Under the pieces are notes generated by a model, which saw only the letters and a list, made by a program, of their open reading frames with translations, had not been told where the DNA came from and did not search any database. Made by a program: the position numbers and the translations under genes. From positions 1 through 48,945 of the forward strand of contig CAMCOD010000014.1 in assembly GCA_945876435.1 (NCBI GenBank): a stretch of DNA of 48,945 nucleotides. Reading direction: 5' to 3'. Positions 16,788 through 25,817 of the stretch are shown here, in pieces. Every line of letters begins with the position of its first letter. The first letter of the stretch is position 1. This DNA is from an uncultured Clostridia bacterium. Its GTDB lineage: Bacteria > Bacillota > Clostridia > Oscillospirales > Ruminococcaceae.

Positions 16788-19700
16788 ATGGAAAAATTAA
16801 GCGTTAAAAAACCGTTTACGATTCTGGTTGCCGTCATTATGGCCCTGCTGCTGGGTTTTGTGTCGGTAACACGAATGACGCTGGATCTGCTGCCGGAGAT
16901 GAGCCTGCCTTACCTGATCGTGGTGGCTACCTATCCCGGAGCCAGCCCGGAGCGAGTGGAAAACGATGTGGTGAAACCGCTGGAAAGCGCTTTAGGCACC
17001 ATTTCCGGTGTAAAAAACGTCTATTCCACCTCCTCCGAGAACTTCGGTATGGTCCAGCTGGAATTTGAGGACGACACCAACATGGATTCCGCCCTGGTCA
17101 AGGTTTCCAGCGCCACCCAGGAGGCCGCGGCCTCTCTTCCGGAGGGCTGCGGGACTCCTTCCATTATGGAACTGAGCCTGGATATGATGGCTACCATGTA
17201 TGTTTCCGTCAGCAAAGAGGGCGCGGATATTTATCAGCTTTCCGAGTTTGTGAAAAATGATATCCAGCCCTACATCGAGCGGCAGGAAGGTGTGGCCAGC
17301 GTATCGCCTCTGGGTCTGGTGGAACAGAGCGTTCATATCGAACTGGACAAAAAGAAAATCGACGATCTGAACGATAAACTGCTGGAAACCGTCAGCGATA
17401 AACTGGCGGAGGCCGGCGAGGAGCTGGACAAAGCGGAGCGGGAAGTGCAGAACGGCAAGTGGCAGCTGCAAAACGCTCAGTCCGCCTTCGGTGAAACCTT
17501 TGCCGGCGCTCTGTTTGACCCGATGGAGGAGCCGGTGGAGGAAATTGCCGGGGAAATGAGTGAGGCAGTGGAGAATCTGCTGGATGAAGTCATCGCCCTG
17601 CGCCGGGAGATCACCGATGGGGAGACCGGAGAAGCCCTGGATGAGATCGTGGACGACCTGTACGAGATCCAGGAGCGGCTGGAATGGGGCGAGGTGAGCT
17701 GGGAAAACATCACTGCCATCGCCTCCAAGCTGGACCGCATTGTCCGGAACCTGGAAAAAGTTCTGGATTTCCTGGAAGAAAACATAGAAGATCCTTACGG
17801 CCGTGAGGAGGGCGATGTGATATTCGGACGGCGCAGCATGCTGGATGATGTGCGGGACGCCATCCGCGGTGTGGAAAAGGTGATCAAAGGGGTATCCGGC
17901 TTTATTGACGATATCCCGGACGTTATGAACGGCCTGGAAACCGCGGTGGGCGGTCTGACGCAGGCCCAGATGGAGGCTGCTGTGGGCTTTGCCACCGCCA
18001 GCAGCCAGCTTACCGCCGGGGAAGCCCAGCTGAAAACTGCCCGGGAACAGTATGAAGCGGCCCGGGAGGAGGCTCTGGCCAACGCCAATTTGGATAAGCT
18101 GTTGGACGTCAAGACCCTGTCCCAGCTGATCTATGCCCAGAACTTCGCCATGCCGGCCGGTTATATCGACGATAAGGACGACAACGCCTGGCTGCTGAAG
18201 GTGGGACAGGAGTATGACAGCGTGGGGGACATCCGGGGCGCTTTGCTCACCTCCATCGACGGCCTGGGGGACATTCGCCTGGAGGATGTGGCTACGGTTA
18301 CGGTCATTGACAACGCGGATGAAAGCTATGCCCGTCTCAACGGGGAGCAGGCTGTCATTCTTTCCATCTTTAAAAACAGCACTACCGGTACCAACGAAAC
18401 GGCGAAAAACTGCCTGGCGGCCTTTGAGAAGTTGGAAGCCAAACACGAAGGCTGCAACATTGAGACGCTGATGAATCAGGGCAGCTATATTTCCCTGATC
18501 GTCAGCAGCGTTTTGTCCAGCATGGGTCTGGGCGCGGCGCTGGCCATTCTGATTCTGGCGCTGTTCCTGAAGGACGTTAAACCGACGCTGGTTGTCGGTG
18601 TCAGCATCCCGCTGTCTGTGCTGGTGGCCATTGTTCTCATGTACTTTACCGGCATTTCTTTAAATATGATGACCCTTTCCGGTCTGGCGCTGGGCATCGG
18701 TATGCTGGTGGATAACTCCATCGTGGTCATCGAGAATATTTATCGCCTGCGGGGACGGGGCGTCAATGCTCCCCGAGCCGCTGTACAGGGCACCAAACAG
18801 GTTTCCGGCGCCATTATTTCCTCCACACTGACAACCGTCTGCGTGTTTATGCCTTTGGTATTCACCACCGGTATGGTCCGGGAGCTGCTGGTCCCCATGG
18901 GCCTGTCCATCGGCTATTGTCTCATGGCCTCTTTGATGGTGGCGCTGACGGTTGTACCGGCTGCGGCTTCCACTATGCTGAAAAACACAAAACCCAAGGC
19001 CCATCCCTGGTTCGAAAAGGTGCAGAGCTGGTACGGACTGTCTTTGGACTGGTGTCTCAGGCATAAAGCCGCGCCTCTGTCTGTAGCGATCGGTTTGCTG
19101 GCAGTCTGCGTCTACGCGGTGATCAATATGGGCATCGTTCTGCTGCCGCCTATGACCGGCGACCAGATCCAGGTCAGCGTTACTACGCCGGAGGGACTGA
19201 GCCGGGAGGAATCCTACGCCCTTTCCGATGAAATTGTCTCTGCGATCCTGAATGTGGACGGCGTGGAAGGCGTAGGCGCGCTGGACAGCGGTTCCCGCTC
19301 CAGTCTGTTCGGCGGCGGAGGCAGCGGAAGCTATGGCAGCTACATGTACTACATTGTTTTGGGGGATGACCATTCCACCAGCCATGTGGAGGAACTGACG
19401 AAAAACATCAATCAGGCCTGCGCCGGCTTTGACGCGGAGGTAGAAGCCTCCGCCGGCGGCATGAGCGATATGACCGCGCTGTTGGGAAGCGGCCTGTCCG
19501 TCAATATTTACGGCAGCGACCTGGAGGTGCTCCGCAGCTTGTCCGATGACGTGATCGCCATCGTCAATGAGCAGGAAGGCTATGGGGAAGCCTCCAGCGG
19601 CTTTACCAACGGCGACCCCACCATCCAGCTTCGCATCGACAAGGATAAAGCCATGGCCAAAGGTCTGACAGTGGCCCAGATCTATATGGAAATCTCCTCC

Positions 19701-20723
19701 CGTCTGACCACCTCCGCCACCTCGACTACCGTTACAGTGGACGGAGTGACCATGGATGTGACAGTGGAAAACAGCACCAACCCGCTGACCGTGGAAAACC
19801 TGATGGATATGGAGTTTGAAACCAGCACCACCGGTTCCGACGGCAAAACGGAGAAGGAGATCTATAAGCTGTCCGACTTTGCCACCATTCAGGAGACGAC
19901 CTCCATCGATTCCATCAGCCGGGAAAACCAGACCCGCTGCGTCACCGTCTCCGCCTCTGTGGAGGAAGGCTATAACGCAACCCTGCTTTCCCGTGAGCTG
20001 ACTCCGATCCTGGAAGAATATGCCCAAAGCGATGCGGTTCCCGACGGCTACACCATTGATCTGGGCGGCGAAAGCTCCACCGTCAACGAGATGGTCCAGC
20101 AGATGCTGCTGATGATCCTGCTGGGCTGCGCTTTTATCTATCTGGTTATGGTTGCCCAGTTCCAGAGCCTGCTTTCTCCCTTTATCGTGCTCTTTACAGT
20201 GCCTCTGGCCTTTACCGGCGGCATGATCGGCCTGCTGATTTATGGACAGCAGCTGTCTCTGCTGTCCCTGATGGGCTTTGTGGTGCTGATGGGTACCGTG
20301 GTAAACAATGGTATTGTCTTTGTTGACTACGCCAACCAGCTGCGCATCGGCGGTATGGAGCGCCGGGCCGCTTTGATCGCCACCGGCAAGACCCGTATGC
20401 GTCCTATTTTGATGACAGCAATGACCACCATTCTGGCTATGATGCAGATGATCTTTGCTGATGATATGTCCGGCCAGCTTGGCGGCGGTATGGCCATCGT
20501 TATTGTGGGAGGACTTGCCTACGCCACCCTGATGACGTTGTACATCATCCCGGTTCTGTATGATATCTTCTTCAAACGCCGGCCGCTGGTCATCGACGTA
20601 GGCGGCGACAACATTGATGACGTACCGGATGATGCCGCCGAGTTCATCGCCGAGGCTCTGGCCAAGGAAAAAGCGAAAAACGAGGCGCTGCCGCAGGACA
20701 ATACTCCCGTTTTGCAGAGTTAG
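16788..20723 (+). CDS. RND-family efflux permease with a large porter-domain insertion
   Basis: A 1311-residue resistance-nodulation-division transporter, likely exporting drugs or lipophilic compounds. The AcrB/HAE1 layout is clear: an N-terminal membrane helix, porter domains, helices 2-6 with LGIGMLVDNSIVVIENIYR, a second porter half, and helices 8-12 with MGTVVNNGIVFVDYANQL and TRMRPILMTAMTTILAM. A segment of about 245 residues (roughly 190-435), acidic and partly heptad-like, interrupts the first porter half. The proton-relay pair aligned to AcrB Asp407/Asp408 is Asp642-Asn643 if the VDN/VDD motifs are matched, and the Lys940 position is Asn1173. No adaptor or TolC gene is nearby, as expected in a monoderm. 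It is followed after 12 bases by a TetR gene. Confidence 0.9.
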   Translation: MEKLSVKKPFTILVAVIMALLLGFVSVTRMTLDLLPEMSLPYLIVVATYPGASPERVENDVVKPLESALGTISGVKNVYSTSSENFGMVQLEFEDDTNMDSALVKVSSATQEAAASLPEGCGTPSIMELSLDMMATMYVSVSKEGADIYQLSEFVKNDIQPYIERQEGVASVSPLGLVEQSVHIELDKKKIDDLNDKLLETVSDKLAEAGEELDKAEREVQNGKWQLQNAQSAFGETFAGALFDPMEEPVEEIAGEMSEAVENLLDEVIALRREITDGETGEALDEIVDDLYEIQERLEWGEVSWENITAIASKLDRIVRNLEKVLDFLEENIEDPYGREEGDVIFGRRSMLDDVRDAIRGVEKVIKGVSGFIDDIPDVMNGLETAVGGLTQAQMEAAVGFATASSQLTAGEAQLKTAREQYEAAREEALANANLDKLLDVKTLSQLIYAQNFAMPAGYIDDKDDNAWLLKVGQEYDSVGDIRGALLTSIDGLGDIRLEDVATVTVIDNADESYARLNGEQAVILSIFKNSTTGTNETAKNCLAAFEKLEAKHEGCNIETLMNQGSYISLIVSSVLSSMGLGAALAILILALFLKDVKPTLVVGVSIPLSVLVAIVLMYFTGISLNMMTLSGLALGIGMLVDNSIVVIENIYRLRGRGVNAPRAAVQGTKQVSGAIISSTLTTVCVFMPLVFTTGMVRELLVPMGLSIGYCLMASLMVALTVVPAAASTMLKNTKPKAHPWFEKVQSWYGLSLDWCLRHKAAPLSVAIGLLAVCVYAVINMGIVLLPPMTGDQIQVSVTTPEGLSREESYALSDEIVSAILNVDGVEGVGALDSGSRSSLFGGGGSGSYGSYMYYIVLGDDHSTSHVEELTKNINQACAGFDAEVEASAGGMSDMTALLGSGLSVNIYGSDLEVLRSLSDDVIAIVNEQEGYGEASSGFTNGDPTIQLRIDKDKAMAKGLTVAQIYMEISSRLTTSATSTTVTVDGVTMDVTVENSTNPLTVENLMDMEFETSTTGSDGKTEKEIYKLSDFATIQETTSIDSISRENQTRCVTVSASVEEGYNATLLSRELTPILEEYAQSDAVPDGYTIDLGGESSTVNEMVQQMLLMILLGCAFIYLVMVAQFQSLLSPFIVLFTVPLAFTGGMIGLLIYGQQLSLLSLMGFVVLMGTVVNNGIVFVDYANQLRIGGMERRAALIATGKTRMRPILMTAMTTILAMMQMIFADDMSGQLGGGMAIVIVGGLAYATLMTLYIIPVLYDIFFKRRPLVIDVGGDNIDDVPDDAAEFIAEALAKEKAKNEALPQDNTPVLQS

Positions 20724-20735
20724 GCAGGTGATAAG

Positions 20736-21380
20736 ATGGATAAGAATTGGAATAAAAACAGAGAGAAGCACGCAGAATCCCCAGCTGGGAGCGAGAAGGA
20801 GGAGCGGATTTTCAAAGCCGTGCTGGCTCTGGCCAACCGGGGCGTGGACATGCGCACGGTAAAAATGCAGGAGATCGCCGCCGAAGCGGACTTTGGAAAA
20901 AGCACCCTTTACGAATATTTCCCCTCCAAAGAGGAACTGCTGCTGGAAACCATGCGCTATTGCTTGCAGCAGGAAAGTGCCTTTTTCCTGCCGAAGGTGG
21001 AAAGCTGCCGCAGCTTCAGCCAGTTGACAGAGGTGCTGCTGGATTATCTCGACCAGCTGGTGCGGGAGCGAGCCTCCTCCTACCGTATGCTGGTGCAGGT
21101 ATTCGGCGGCCAGGGTGGGCAAAACAACTGCCCCTTCAGCGGCAAAGCCTTTGCCGTATTCCAGCGGATGGCCCGTTACAGCCATGAGCTGGCCCGGCAG
21201 GAAGGTCTTGCTGTGGACATGGAAGAAAACTACTTTAATTTTGTGCTGCTTTCCGCCCTGCTGAACCACGGCGTCGCCCTGCTTCGCATGAAAAATGACC
21301 GGATCCTGACCAGGGAAAACAAGCAGCGGCTGGACGGCTACACCCGCCGGCTCCTTTACGCCAGCCTGCGTCCGGACTAA
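20736..21380 (+). CDS. TetR/AcrR-family transcriptional regulator
   Basis: A 214-residue repressor. The N-terminal helix-turn-helix spans about 27-70 (KMQEIAAEADFGKSTLYEYF followed by PSKEELLLETM), with a divergent ligand-binding C-terminal domain. It is co-transcribed with the RND pump, and the operon leader carries a TetR-like palindrome at 16742-16761. The simplest model is an efflux operon that it represses until a pump substrate binds. The N-terminal 20 residues are charged and unstructured. Confidence 0.93.
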   Translation: MDKNWNKNREKHAESPAGSEKEERIFKAVLALANRGVDMRTVKMQEIAAEADFGKSTLYEYFPSKEELLLETMRYCLQQESAFFLPKVESCRSFSQLTEVLLDYLDQLVRERASSYRMLVQVFGGQGGQNNCPFSGKAFAVFQRMARYSHELARQEGLAVDMEENYFNFVLLSALLNHGVALLRMKNDRILTRENKQRLDGYTRRLLYASLRPD

Positions 21381-21427
21381 CGTGCCGGAAATGGAATAAA
21401 AATCGGAATCTAAAGAATAACAGGAAG

Positions 21428-21475
21428 CAAGCCCCGCCTTTTTCTGCGAAAAAGGCGGGGCTTGTGCGTTTTTTT
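21428..21475 (+). terminator. Terminator of the RND-TetR operon
   Basis: A 16-bp stem (21428-21443 with 21449-21464) with a CTGCG loop, followed by GTGCG and seven T residues (21469-21475). Confidence 0.85.
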
Positions 21476-21517
21476 CAGCTAAAGCGCCAAAGGACCATAG
21501 AATTCTTCCGGAGAACG

Positions 21518-21526
21518 TGCTATAAT
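21518..21526 (+). promoter_or_regulatory. Extended -10 promoter of the chromate transporter genes
   Basis: TGCTATAAT with a weak -35 (TAGAAT at 21498-21503, 17-base spacer), about 73 bases before the start. Confidence 0.6.
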
Positions 21527-21598
21527 ACCAACGGCAAAACAGACAAGAAAACAGAGAAAGAAACAGATAAGGACAGATCAGGAAAGGAAGGATGTATT

Positions 21599-22168
21599 TT
21601 GGCTTCAAAAGGGCAGATATTGACCCTGTTTGGGGATTTTCTGAAAATCGGCTGCTTTACCTTTGGCGGAGGCTGGAGTATTGTGGCACAAATGCACAGT
21701 TTGTATGTGGAAAAGCGGCATACCATCACCGGTGAGGAGCTGCTGGATCTGGCCAGCGTGGCGAAAAGCCTGCCCGGGGTGATGATCACCAACGTGGCCA
21801 TGCTTTACGGCCATCGGGCCGCGGGAATCTTGGGCGGCTTTGCCTGTGTGATCGGGCTGGCCATCCCGCCGATGCTGATTCTCTCCGCCATCACCTTCGG
21901 CTACTCCATGATCGAAAGCAACCCCTGGGTGATGGCCGCCATGAGTGGCATCCGGGCGGCGATTGTTCCGATCATCATCTCTGCCGCAGTCAATATGATC
22001 CATGGGGCCTTCCGCTTCCCGCCCTGCTATTTGATCGCTTTGCTGACCTTTAGCCTGTACCTGTTCTGGGGCGTCAGCTGCGTGTGGCTGGTGCTAATCG
22101 GCGTGGCCGCCGGGCTTTTGATCAGCGAGTTTTATGAGAGAAGGGGGAAGGGCAATGCTGTTCATTAA
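21599..22168 (+). CDS. chrA1: Half-size chromate transporter, first subunit
   Basis: Single-domain (short-chain) CHR-family membrane protein of 189 residues, about six membrane segments. The family signature FLKIGCFTFGGGWSIVAQM is near the N-terminus, followed by LPGVMITNVAM. Two such halves form the functional transporter in many Firmicutes; chromate is the historical substrate, though the physiological one may differ. TTG 21599 is preferred because AAGGAAGG lies just upstream and the CHR domain begins here. The in-frame ATG at 21464 lies inside the preceding terminator and before the promoter. Overlaps the second gene by 14 bases. Confidence 0.88.
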   Translation: MASKGQILTLFGDFLKIGCFTFGGGWSIVAQMHSLYVEKRHTITGEELLDLASVAKSLPGVMITNVAMLYGHRAAGILGGFACVIGLAIPPMLILSAITFGYSMIESNPWVMAAMSGIRAAIVPIIISAAVNMIHGAFRFPPCYLIALLTFSLYLFWGVSCVWLVLIGVAAGLLISEFYERRGKGNAVH

Positions 22169-22691
22169 GCTGTTCCTCAGTTTTATCAAGATTGGTTTTA
22201 CCAGCTTCGGCGGTATTTCCATGATCCCGCTGATCACGGACGAAATGCTGTCCAACGGCTGGATGACCACGGAGGAGATCAACGATATTGTGGCCATCGC
22301 CGAGATGACGCCGGGTCCGCTGGGCCTGAACTGCGCCACTTACGCAGGCTTGAAAACCGCCGGTTTCGCGGGAGCGGTGGTAGCGAATCTGGGCGCGCTG
22401 ATGCCGGCGTTTACCCTTTGTGTGGCGGCTGCCATCTTTTTTGAGAAATTCAAAAAAAGCCATCGGATGCAGCAGATCCTCAGCGGCGTCCGTCCGGCAG
22501 CCATTGGTATGGTGGCCGGGGTGATCGTGTCCCTGAGCCTGTCCAACTACTTCGCGGACAGCAGCCTGGACCTGAAAGGCGTGGTGATTGGCGCGGCCAT
22601 GCTGCCCCTTCTGTTGAAATTCAAGGTTTCCGTTCCAAAGGTCATTGGACTGAGCGCCGCTTTGGGCCTTTTGCTCTACGGGATTCTGTGA
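22155..22691 (+). CDS. chrA2: Half-size chromate transporter, second subunit
   Basis: The partner CHR domain, 178 residues, with FIKIGFTSFGGISMIPLI at the N-terminus and the conserved EMTPGPLGLNCATYAGLKTAG block. ATG 22155 follows a GGGGGAAGGG site; an ATG 21 bases earlier would add MREGGRA. The close overlap with the first half implies equal production for a heterodimer. Confidence 0.88.
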   Translation: MLFIKLFLSFIKIGFTSFGGISMIPLITDEMLSNGWMTTEEINDIVAIAEMTPGPLGLNCATYAGLKTAGFAGAVVANLGALMPAFTLCVAAAIFFEKFKKSHRMQQILSGVRPAAIGMVAGVIVSLSLSNYFADSSLDLKGVVIGAAMLPLLLKFKVSVPKVIGLSAALGLLLYGIL

Positions 22692-22885
22692 CCTGTGACC
22701 GAACCTGTAAAAATCGTGGAAATTCAGAGGTTTTTCGTATAAAAAGCTGAAAAACCCATTGATATCATAAATCGGTATCTGGCTTTCAATTGATTTCATC
22801 AATATTGAAACAGAAAAACAAAGAAAAAGCCAAAATTTGGACTGCAATAAATGGAAAATTATGGATAGTTTTGTGCATATTGAAG

Positions 22886-22914
22886 TTGCAGGACGGGCTT
22901 TTTTGTGCTATATT
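22886..22914 (+). promoter_or_regulatory. Promoter of the ABC importer-PHP operon
   Basis: TTGCAG (22886-22891), a 17-base spacer ending in TGC, and TATATT (22909-22914), about 50 bases before the lipoprotein start. The AT-rich gap 22692-22885 holds only a weak hairpin (22729-22736 with 22749-22756) and no gene I can support. Confidence 0.6.
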
Positions 22915-22963
22915 GATAGAGCCTTCGTTAAGGTTAATACAAAGTGAAAGCGAGAGAACAAAA

Positions 22964-24073
22964 ATGAGCAAACGTGTACTCTCCGCGCTGCTGGCAGCGG
23001 CAATGCTTCTTTCCATGGCTGCCTGCAACAAGGAGGAAAAAGCACCTGAAACCGAAAATCAAACTCCTGCCGAGAATACGACGACTGAAAAACCGGCGGA
23101 ATCCGAAGGAAAAGAGGAGAAACCGGAAATCTCCGGCACCATGAAAGCCATCGCTACCAGTGAAAACTATGTCACTCTCTTTGACAAATTCACTGCGGAA
23201 ACCGGTGTAAAAGTGGAATTGCTGTCCATGTCCTCCGGCGACGTGCTGTCCAAACTCCGCGCAGAAGGCGGCACACCATCTGCGGACCTGTGGTTCGGCG
23301 GCGGCATTGATGCCTTCATGTCCGCAAAGGAGGACGACCTTCTGGAGCCTGTGACCTTTGAGGCCGCTTCCGAGATCGACCCTCAGTTCCGTGACCCAGA
23401 CGGCTGCTGGTACTCCAAGGGCCTGACCATCGTTGGCTTCCTGCTCAACGACAAACTGATGGAAGAGCTGAATTTGGAACAGCCTGCCACCTGGGAAGAC
23501 CTGACCGATCCTTCCTATCAGGGCGAGATCATCATGTCCAACCCGGCTATTTCCGGCACCAACTACGCGGCAGTGAACTCCCTGCTTCAGGCAAAAGGCG
23601 AAGAAGCCGGCTGGGAATTCTTCAACGCCCTCAACGAAAACATCGCTTACTACGCAAAACGTGGTTCCGACCCGAAAAACAAGGTAATCGCTGACGAGTT
23701 TGCCATCGGCATCACCTATCTGGACGACACCATCACCGCTCTGAAAGAGGACTATGATGTGACCATCGTTTATCCGGAAGACGGTATTCCATGGATCCCG
23801 GACGGCGTTGCCTGCTTCAAGAACGCGGAAAACGTAGAAGCGGCAAAATACTTCATTGAGTGGCTCTTCTCCAACGATGAAAACCTGCAGCTTCTGGCGG
23901 AGATCGACCAGAAAACCTCCATCAAGCTGATCAAGCCTTCTCTGGAAGGTGTTGAGCTGGACTACAGCCCGGACATCCTGATGGAACTGGATCTGAGCAA
24001 ATTCGGCTCCATGCGTGAATCCATCCTGGCTCAGTTCGAGACCCTGATGGGCGATAAAGCAGTCAATGAATAA
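22964..24073 (+). CDS. ABC transporter substrate-binding lipoprotein (AfuA/FutA-type)
   Basis: A 369-residue extracellular binding protein. The signal peptide ends in LSMAAC (Cys21), followed by a Glu/Thr/Pro-rich linker and a class II binding fold with LRAEGGTPSADLWFGGGIDAF, IVGFLLNDKLMEE and PATWEDLTDPSYQGEI. This pattern belongs to the family holding ferric-ion (FbpA/FutA), sugar-phosphate (AfuA) and aminoethylphosphonate binders. The classic ferric tyrosine pair is not obvious, and the PHP phosphoesterase downstream hints at a phosphorylated substrate; this is inference. ATG 22964 is chosen because the signal peptide starts there. The stop overlaps the permease start by eight bases. Confidence 0.88.
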   Translation: MSKRVLSALLAAAMLLSMAACNKEEKAPETENQTPAENTTTEKPAESEGKEEKPEISGTMKAIATSENYVTLFDKFTAETGVKVELLSMSSGDVLSKLRAEGGTPSADLWFGGGIDAFMSAKEDDLLEPVTFEAASEIDPQFRDPDGCWYSKGLTIVGFLLNDKLMEELNLEQPATWEDLTDPSYQGEIIMSNPAISGTNYAAVNSLLQAKGEEAGWEFFNALNENIAYYAKRGSDPKNKVIADEFAIGITYLDDTITALKEDYDVTIVYPEDGIPWIPDGVACFKNAENVEAAKYFIEWLFSNDENLQLLAEIDQKTSIKLIKPSLEGVELDYSPDILMELDLSKFGSMRESILAQFETLMGDKAVNE

Positions 24074-25817
24074 GCCGAATAAGCCGTTTGAGAAAAAAAC
24101 AAATGGCCTGAAAAGGGAAAGGGCATCTTCTGATGCCCTTTTTTTCGGTAAAAGGAGCTTTTCCGGCCCATTTTCCGGAAGAGAGCTTGCCGGTTACGCG
24201 GTGGACCGACTGCTGCTGGCTGTAATTTTAGGTTCCGTATGCCTGTTTGTACTTTATCCGCTGCTCTGCATCGCTTTCCGCAGCTTTAACGGAAAAGACG
24301 GAACTTTTACGCTGGCCAATTACGGGGAGACCTGGGCGCAATACGGCACGAGCCTCTGGAACAGCATCTTTGTAGGCGTTCTCAGCGCCTTTTTCTGTAC
24401 GATTTTTTCCGTGTCGGCCGCTCTTGTGGTGTCCACACGGCGGGGCTGGATGAAGCTTTTGTGCATGGGCATCCTGCTGGTGACCATGGTATCGCCGCCT
24501 TTTGTGGCTTCTTTGGCTTACATACAGCTTTATGGACGCCGGGGCTGGATCACCCACGGTCTGCTGGGCTTATCCTGGAATCCTTACAACAAGTGGGGCG
24601 TGATTTTGATGCAGAGCGTGTCCTTTGTGCCCATGAACGCTCTGTTTCTCAACGGGATCCTGGCGAAAATCGACGGGGACAGCATCAAGGCCGCAAGGGA
24701 TCTGGGCGCAAGCCCGGCCTCCATCCTGCGGGATATCGTTCTGCCCCAGATGAAGCCGGGGATTCTGGTTTGTCTGCTGCTGTCCTTTATCCGTTCACTG
24801 GCGGATTACGGCACGCCGGTGATTATTGGCGGCCGCTTCAGCACCATCGCCTCGGATATTTACTATCAGCTCACCGGCTACGCCAATCTGGAGAAGGCTT
24901 CGGTGCTGAATATGTTCCTGCTGCTGCCCTCCATCGGCGCTTTCTTCCTGTACCGCCGTCTGCTGCGCCAATCCGACGCTTTGGTGCAGAGCAGCCGGGG
25001 CAAGCAGGAGCAGCTTCAGCTGCGCCTGGGCAAATGCGGTCTGCTGGGCGGCTTGATCGGTCTGGCCAGCGGCCTGTTCTTCGTGATGATGATCTTGCAG
25101 TATGCCTGCATCTTCTCCACCGGCTTTATCAAGGTGAGCAAAACGGGAAACCGCTTCACGCTCCAGTATTTGCGGCAGCTCCTCAAAACCGATCTGAACA
25201 CCATGGGCCGCAGTGTGCTGTACGCTTTGATCGTTTCCCTGGTGGGTACGCTGTTTGCCATGATTTTTTCTTATTATATGGAGCGGAGGAAGGTTCCGCT
25301 GCGGCAGGGCTTTGACTGTCTGGTAACGCTGCCCTATATGCTACCGGGCACCTGCTTTGGTATCGGCTATATTCTGGCCTTCAACCATCCGCCGCTGAAG
25401 CTGACCGGCACAGCGCTGATCGTGCTGGCCAATATGCTCTTTAAACAGCTTCCCACCTGTACCAAAATCTGTTCCGCTACCCTGAAACAGGTTCCTTTGG
25501 CCCAGGAGCGGGCGGTTCATGATCTGGGCGGGGGACAGATGGCGGTTCTGCGGGACGTGATCCTGCCGGGACTGCGGCCGGCCTTCCTCAGCTGTTTCTC
25601 CTACAACTTCTCCAGCAGCATGACCACCGCCGGCGCCATTCTGTTCCTCATCGACCCGGCAAGGAAGCTGGCGGTCTTTAAGCTTTTCGACGCGGTCTAC
25701 ACCGGAGACTACGCGGTGGCCTCTCTGATTGCCACCCTGATCATTCTGATCGTTCTGGCGGTGGAGGCTCTCGTTTATTGGATCACCGGAAAGGCGGCGA
25801 AACCTCGTGTATCTTGA
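24066..25817 (+). CDS. Fused two-domain ABC permease (FbpB/AfuB-type)
   Basis: A 583-residue inner-membrane protein with about twelve membrane segments and two ABC-2-like BPD permease domains. Each has an EAA-type loop (AARDLGASPASILRDIVLPQM in the first half; AVHDLGGGQMAVLRDVILPGL in the second). It forms the channel of the importer. The ATG (24066) overlaps the lipoprotein stop, but the first 40 codons contain an intrinsic-terminator-like hairpin and encode a hydrophilic tail; no better in-frame start follows the AAAGGAG at about 24151. The 11-base overlap with the ATPase gene indicates co-translation. Confidence 0.87.
   Translation: MNKPNKPFEKKTNGLKRERASSDALFFGKRSFSGPFSGRELAGYAVDRLLLAVILGSVCLFVLYPLLCIAFRSFNGKDGTFTLANYGETWAQYGTSLWNSIFVGVLSAFFCTIFSVSAALVVSTRRGWMKLLCMGILLVTMVSPPFVASLAYIQLYGRRGWITHGLLGLSWNPYNKWGVILMQSVSFVPMNALFLNGILAKIDGDSIKAARDLGASPASILRDIVLPQMKPGILVCLLLSFIRSLADYGTPVIIGGRFSTIASDIYYQLTGYANLEKASVLNMFLLLPSIGAFFLYRRLLRQSDALVQSSRGKQEQLQLRLGKCGLLGGLIGLASGLFFVMMILQYACIFSTGFIKVSKTGNRFTLQYLRQLLKTDLNTMGRSVLYALIVSLVGTLFAMIFSYYMERRKVPLRQGFDCLVTLPYMLPGTCFGIGYILAFNHPPLKLTGTALIVLANMLFKQLPTCTKICSATLKQVPLAQERAVHDLGGGQMAVLRDVILPGLRPAFLSCFSYNFSSSMTTAGAILFLIDPARKLAVFKLFDAVYTGDYAVASLIATLIILIVLAVEALVYWITGKAAKPRVS
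24121..24145 (+). terminator. Attenuating hairpin inside the start of the permease gene
   Basis: GGGCATC (24121-24127), TTCT loop, GATGCCC (24132-24138), then seven T residues. It would let the lipoprotein be made in excess over the membrane subunits. Confidence 0.6.

Noticed and set aside
18660-21608. 982-codon open frame on the - strand opposite the RND pump and TetR
   Set aside because: Same reason: composition rich in His and Gln, no domain, and strong + strand genes over the whole length.
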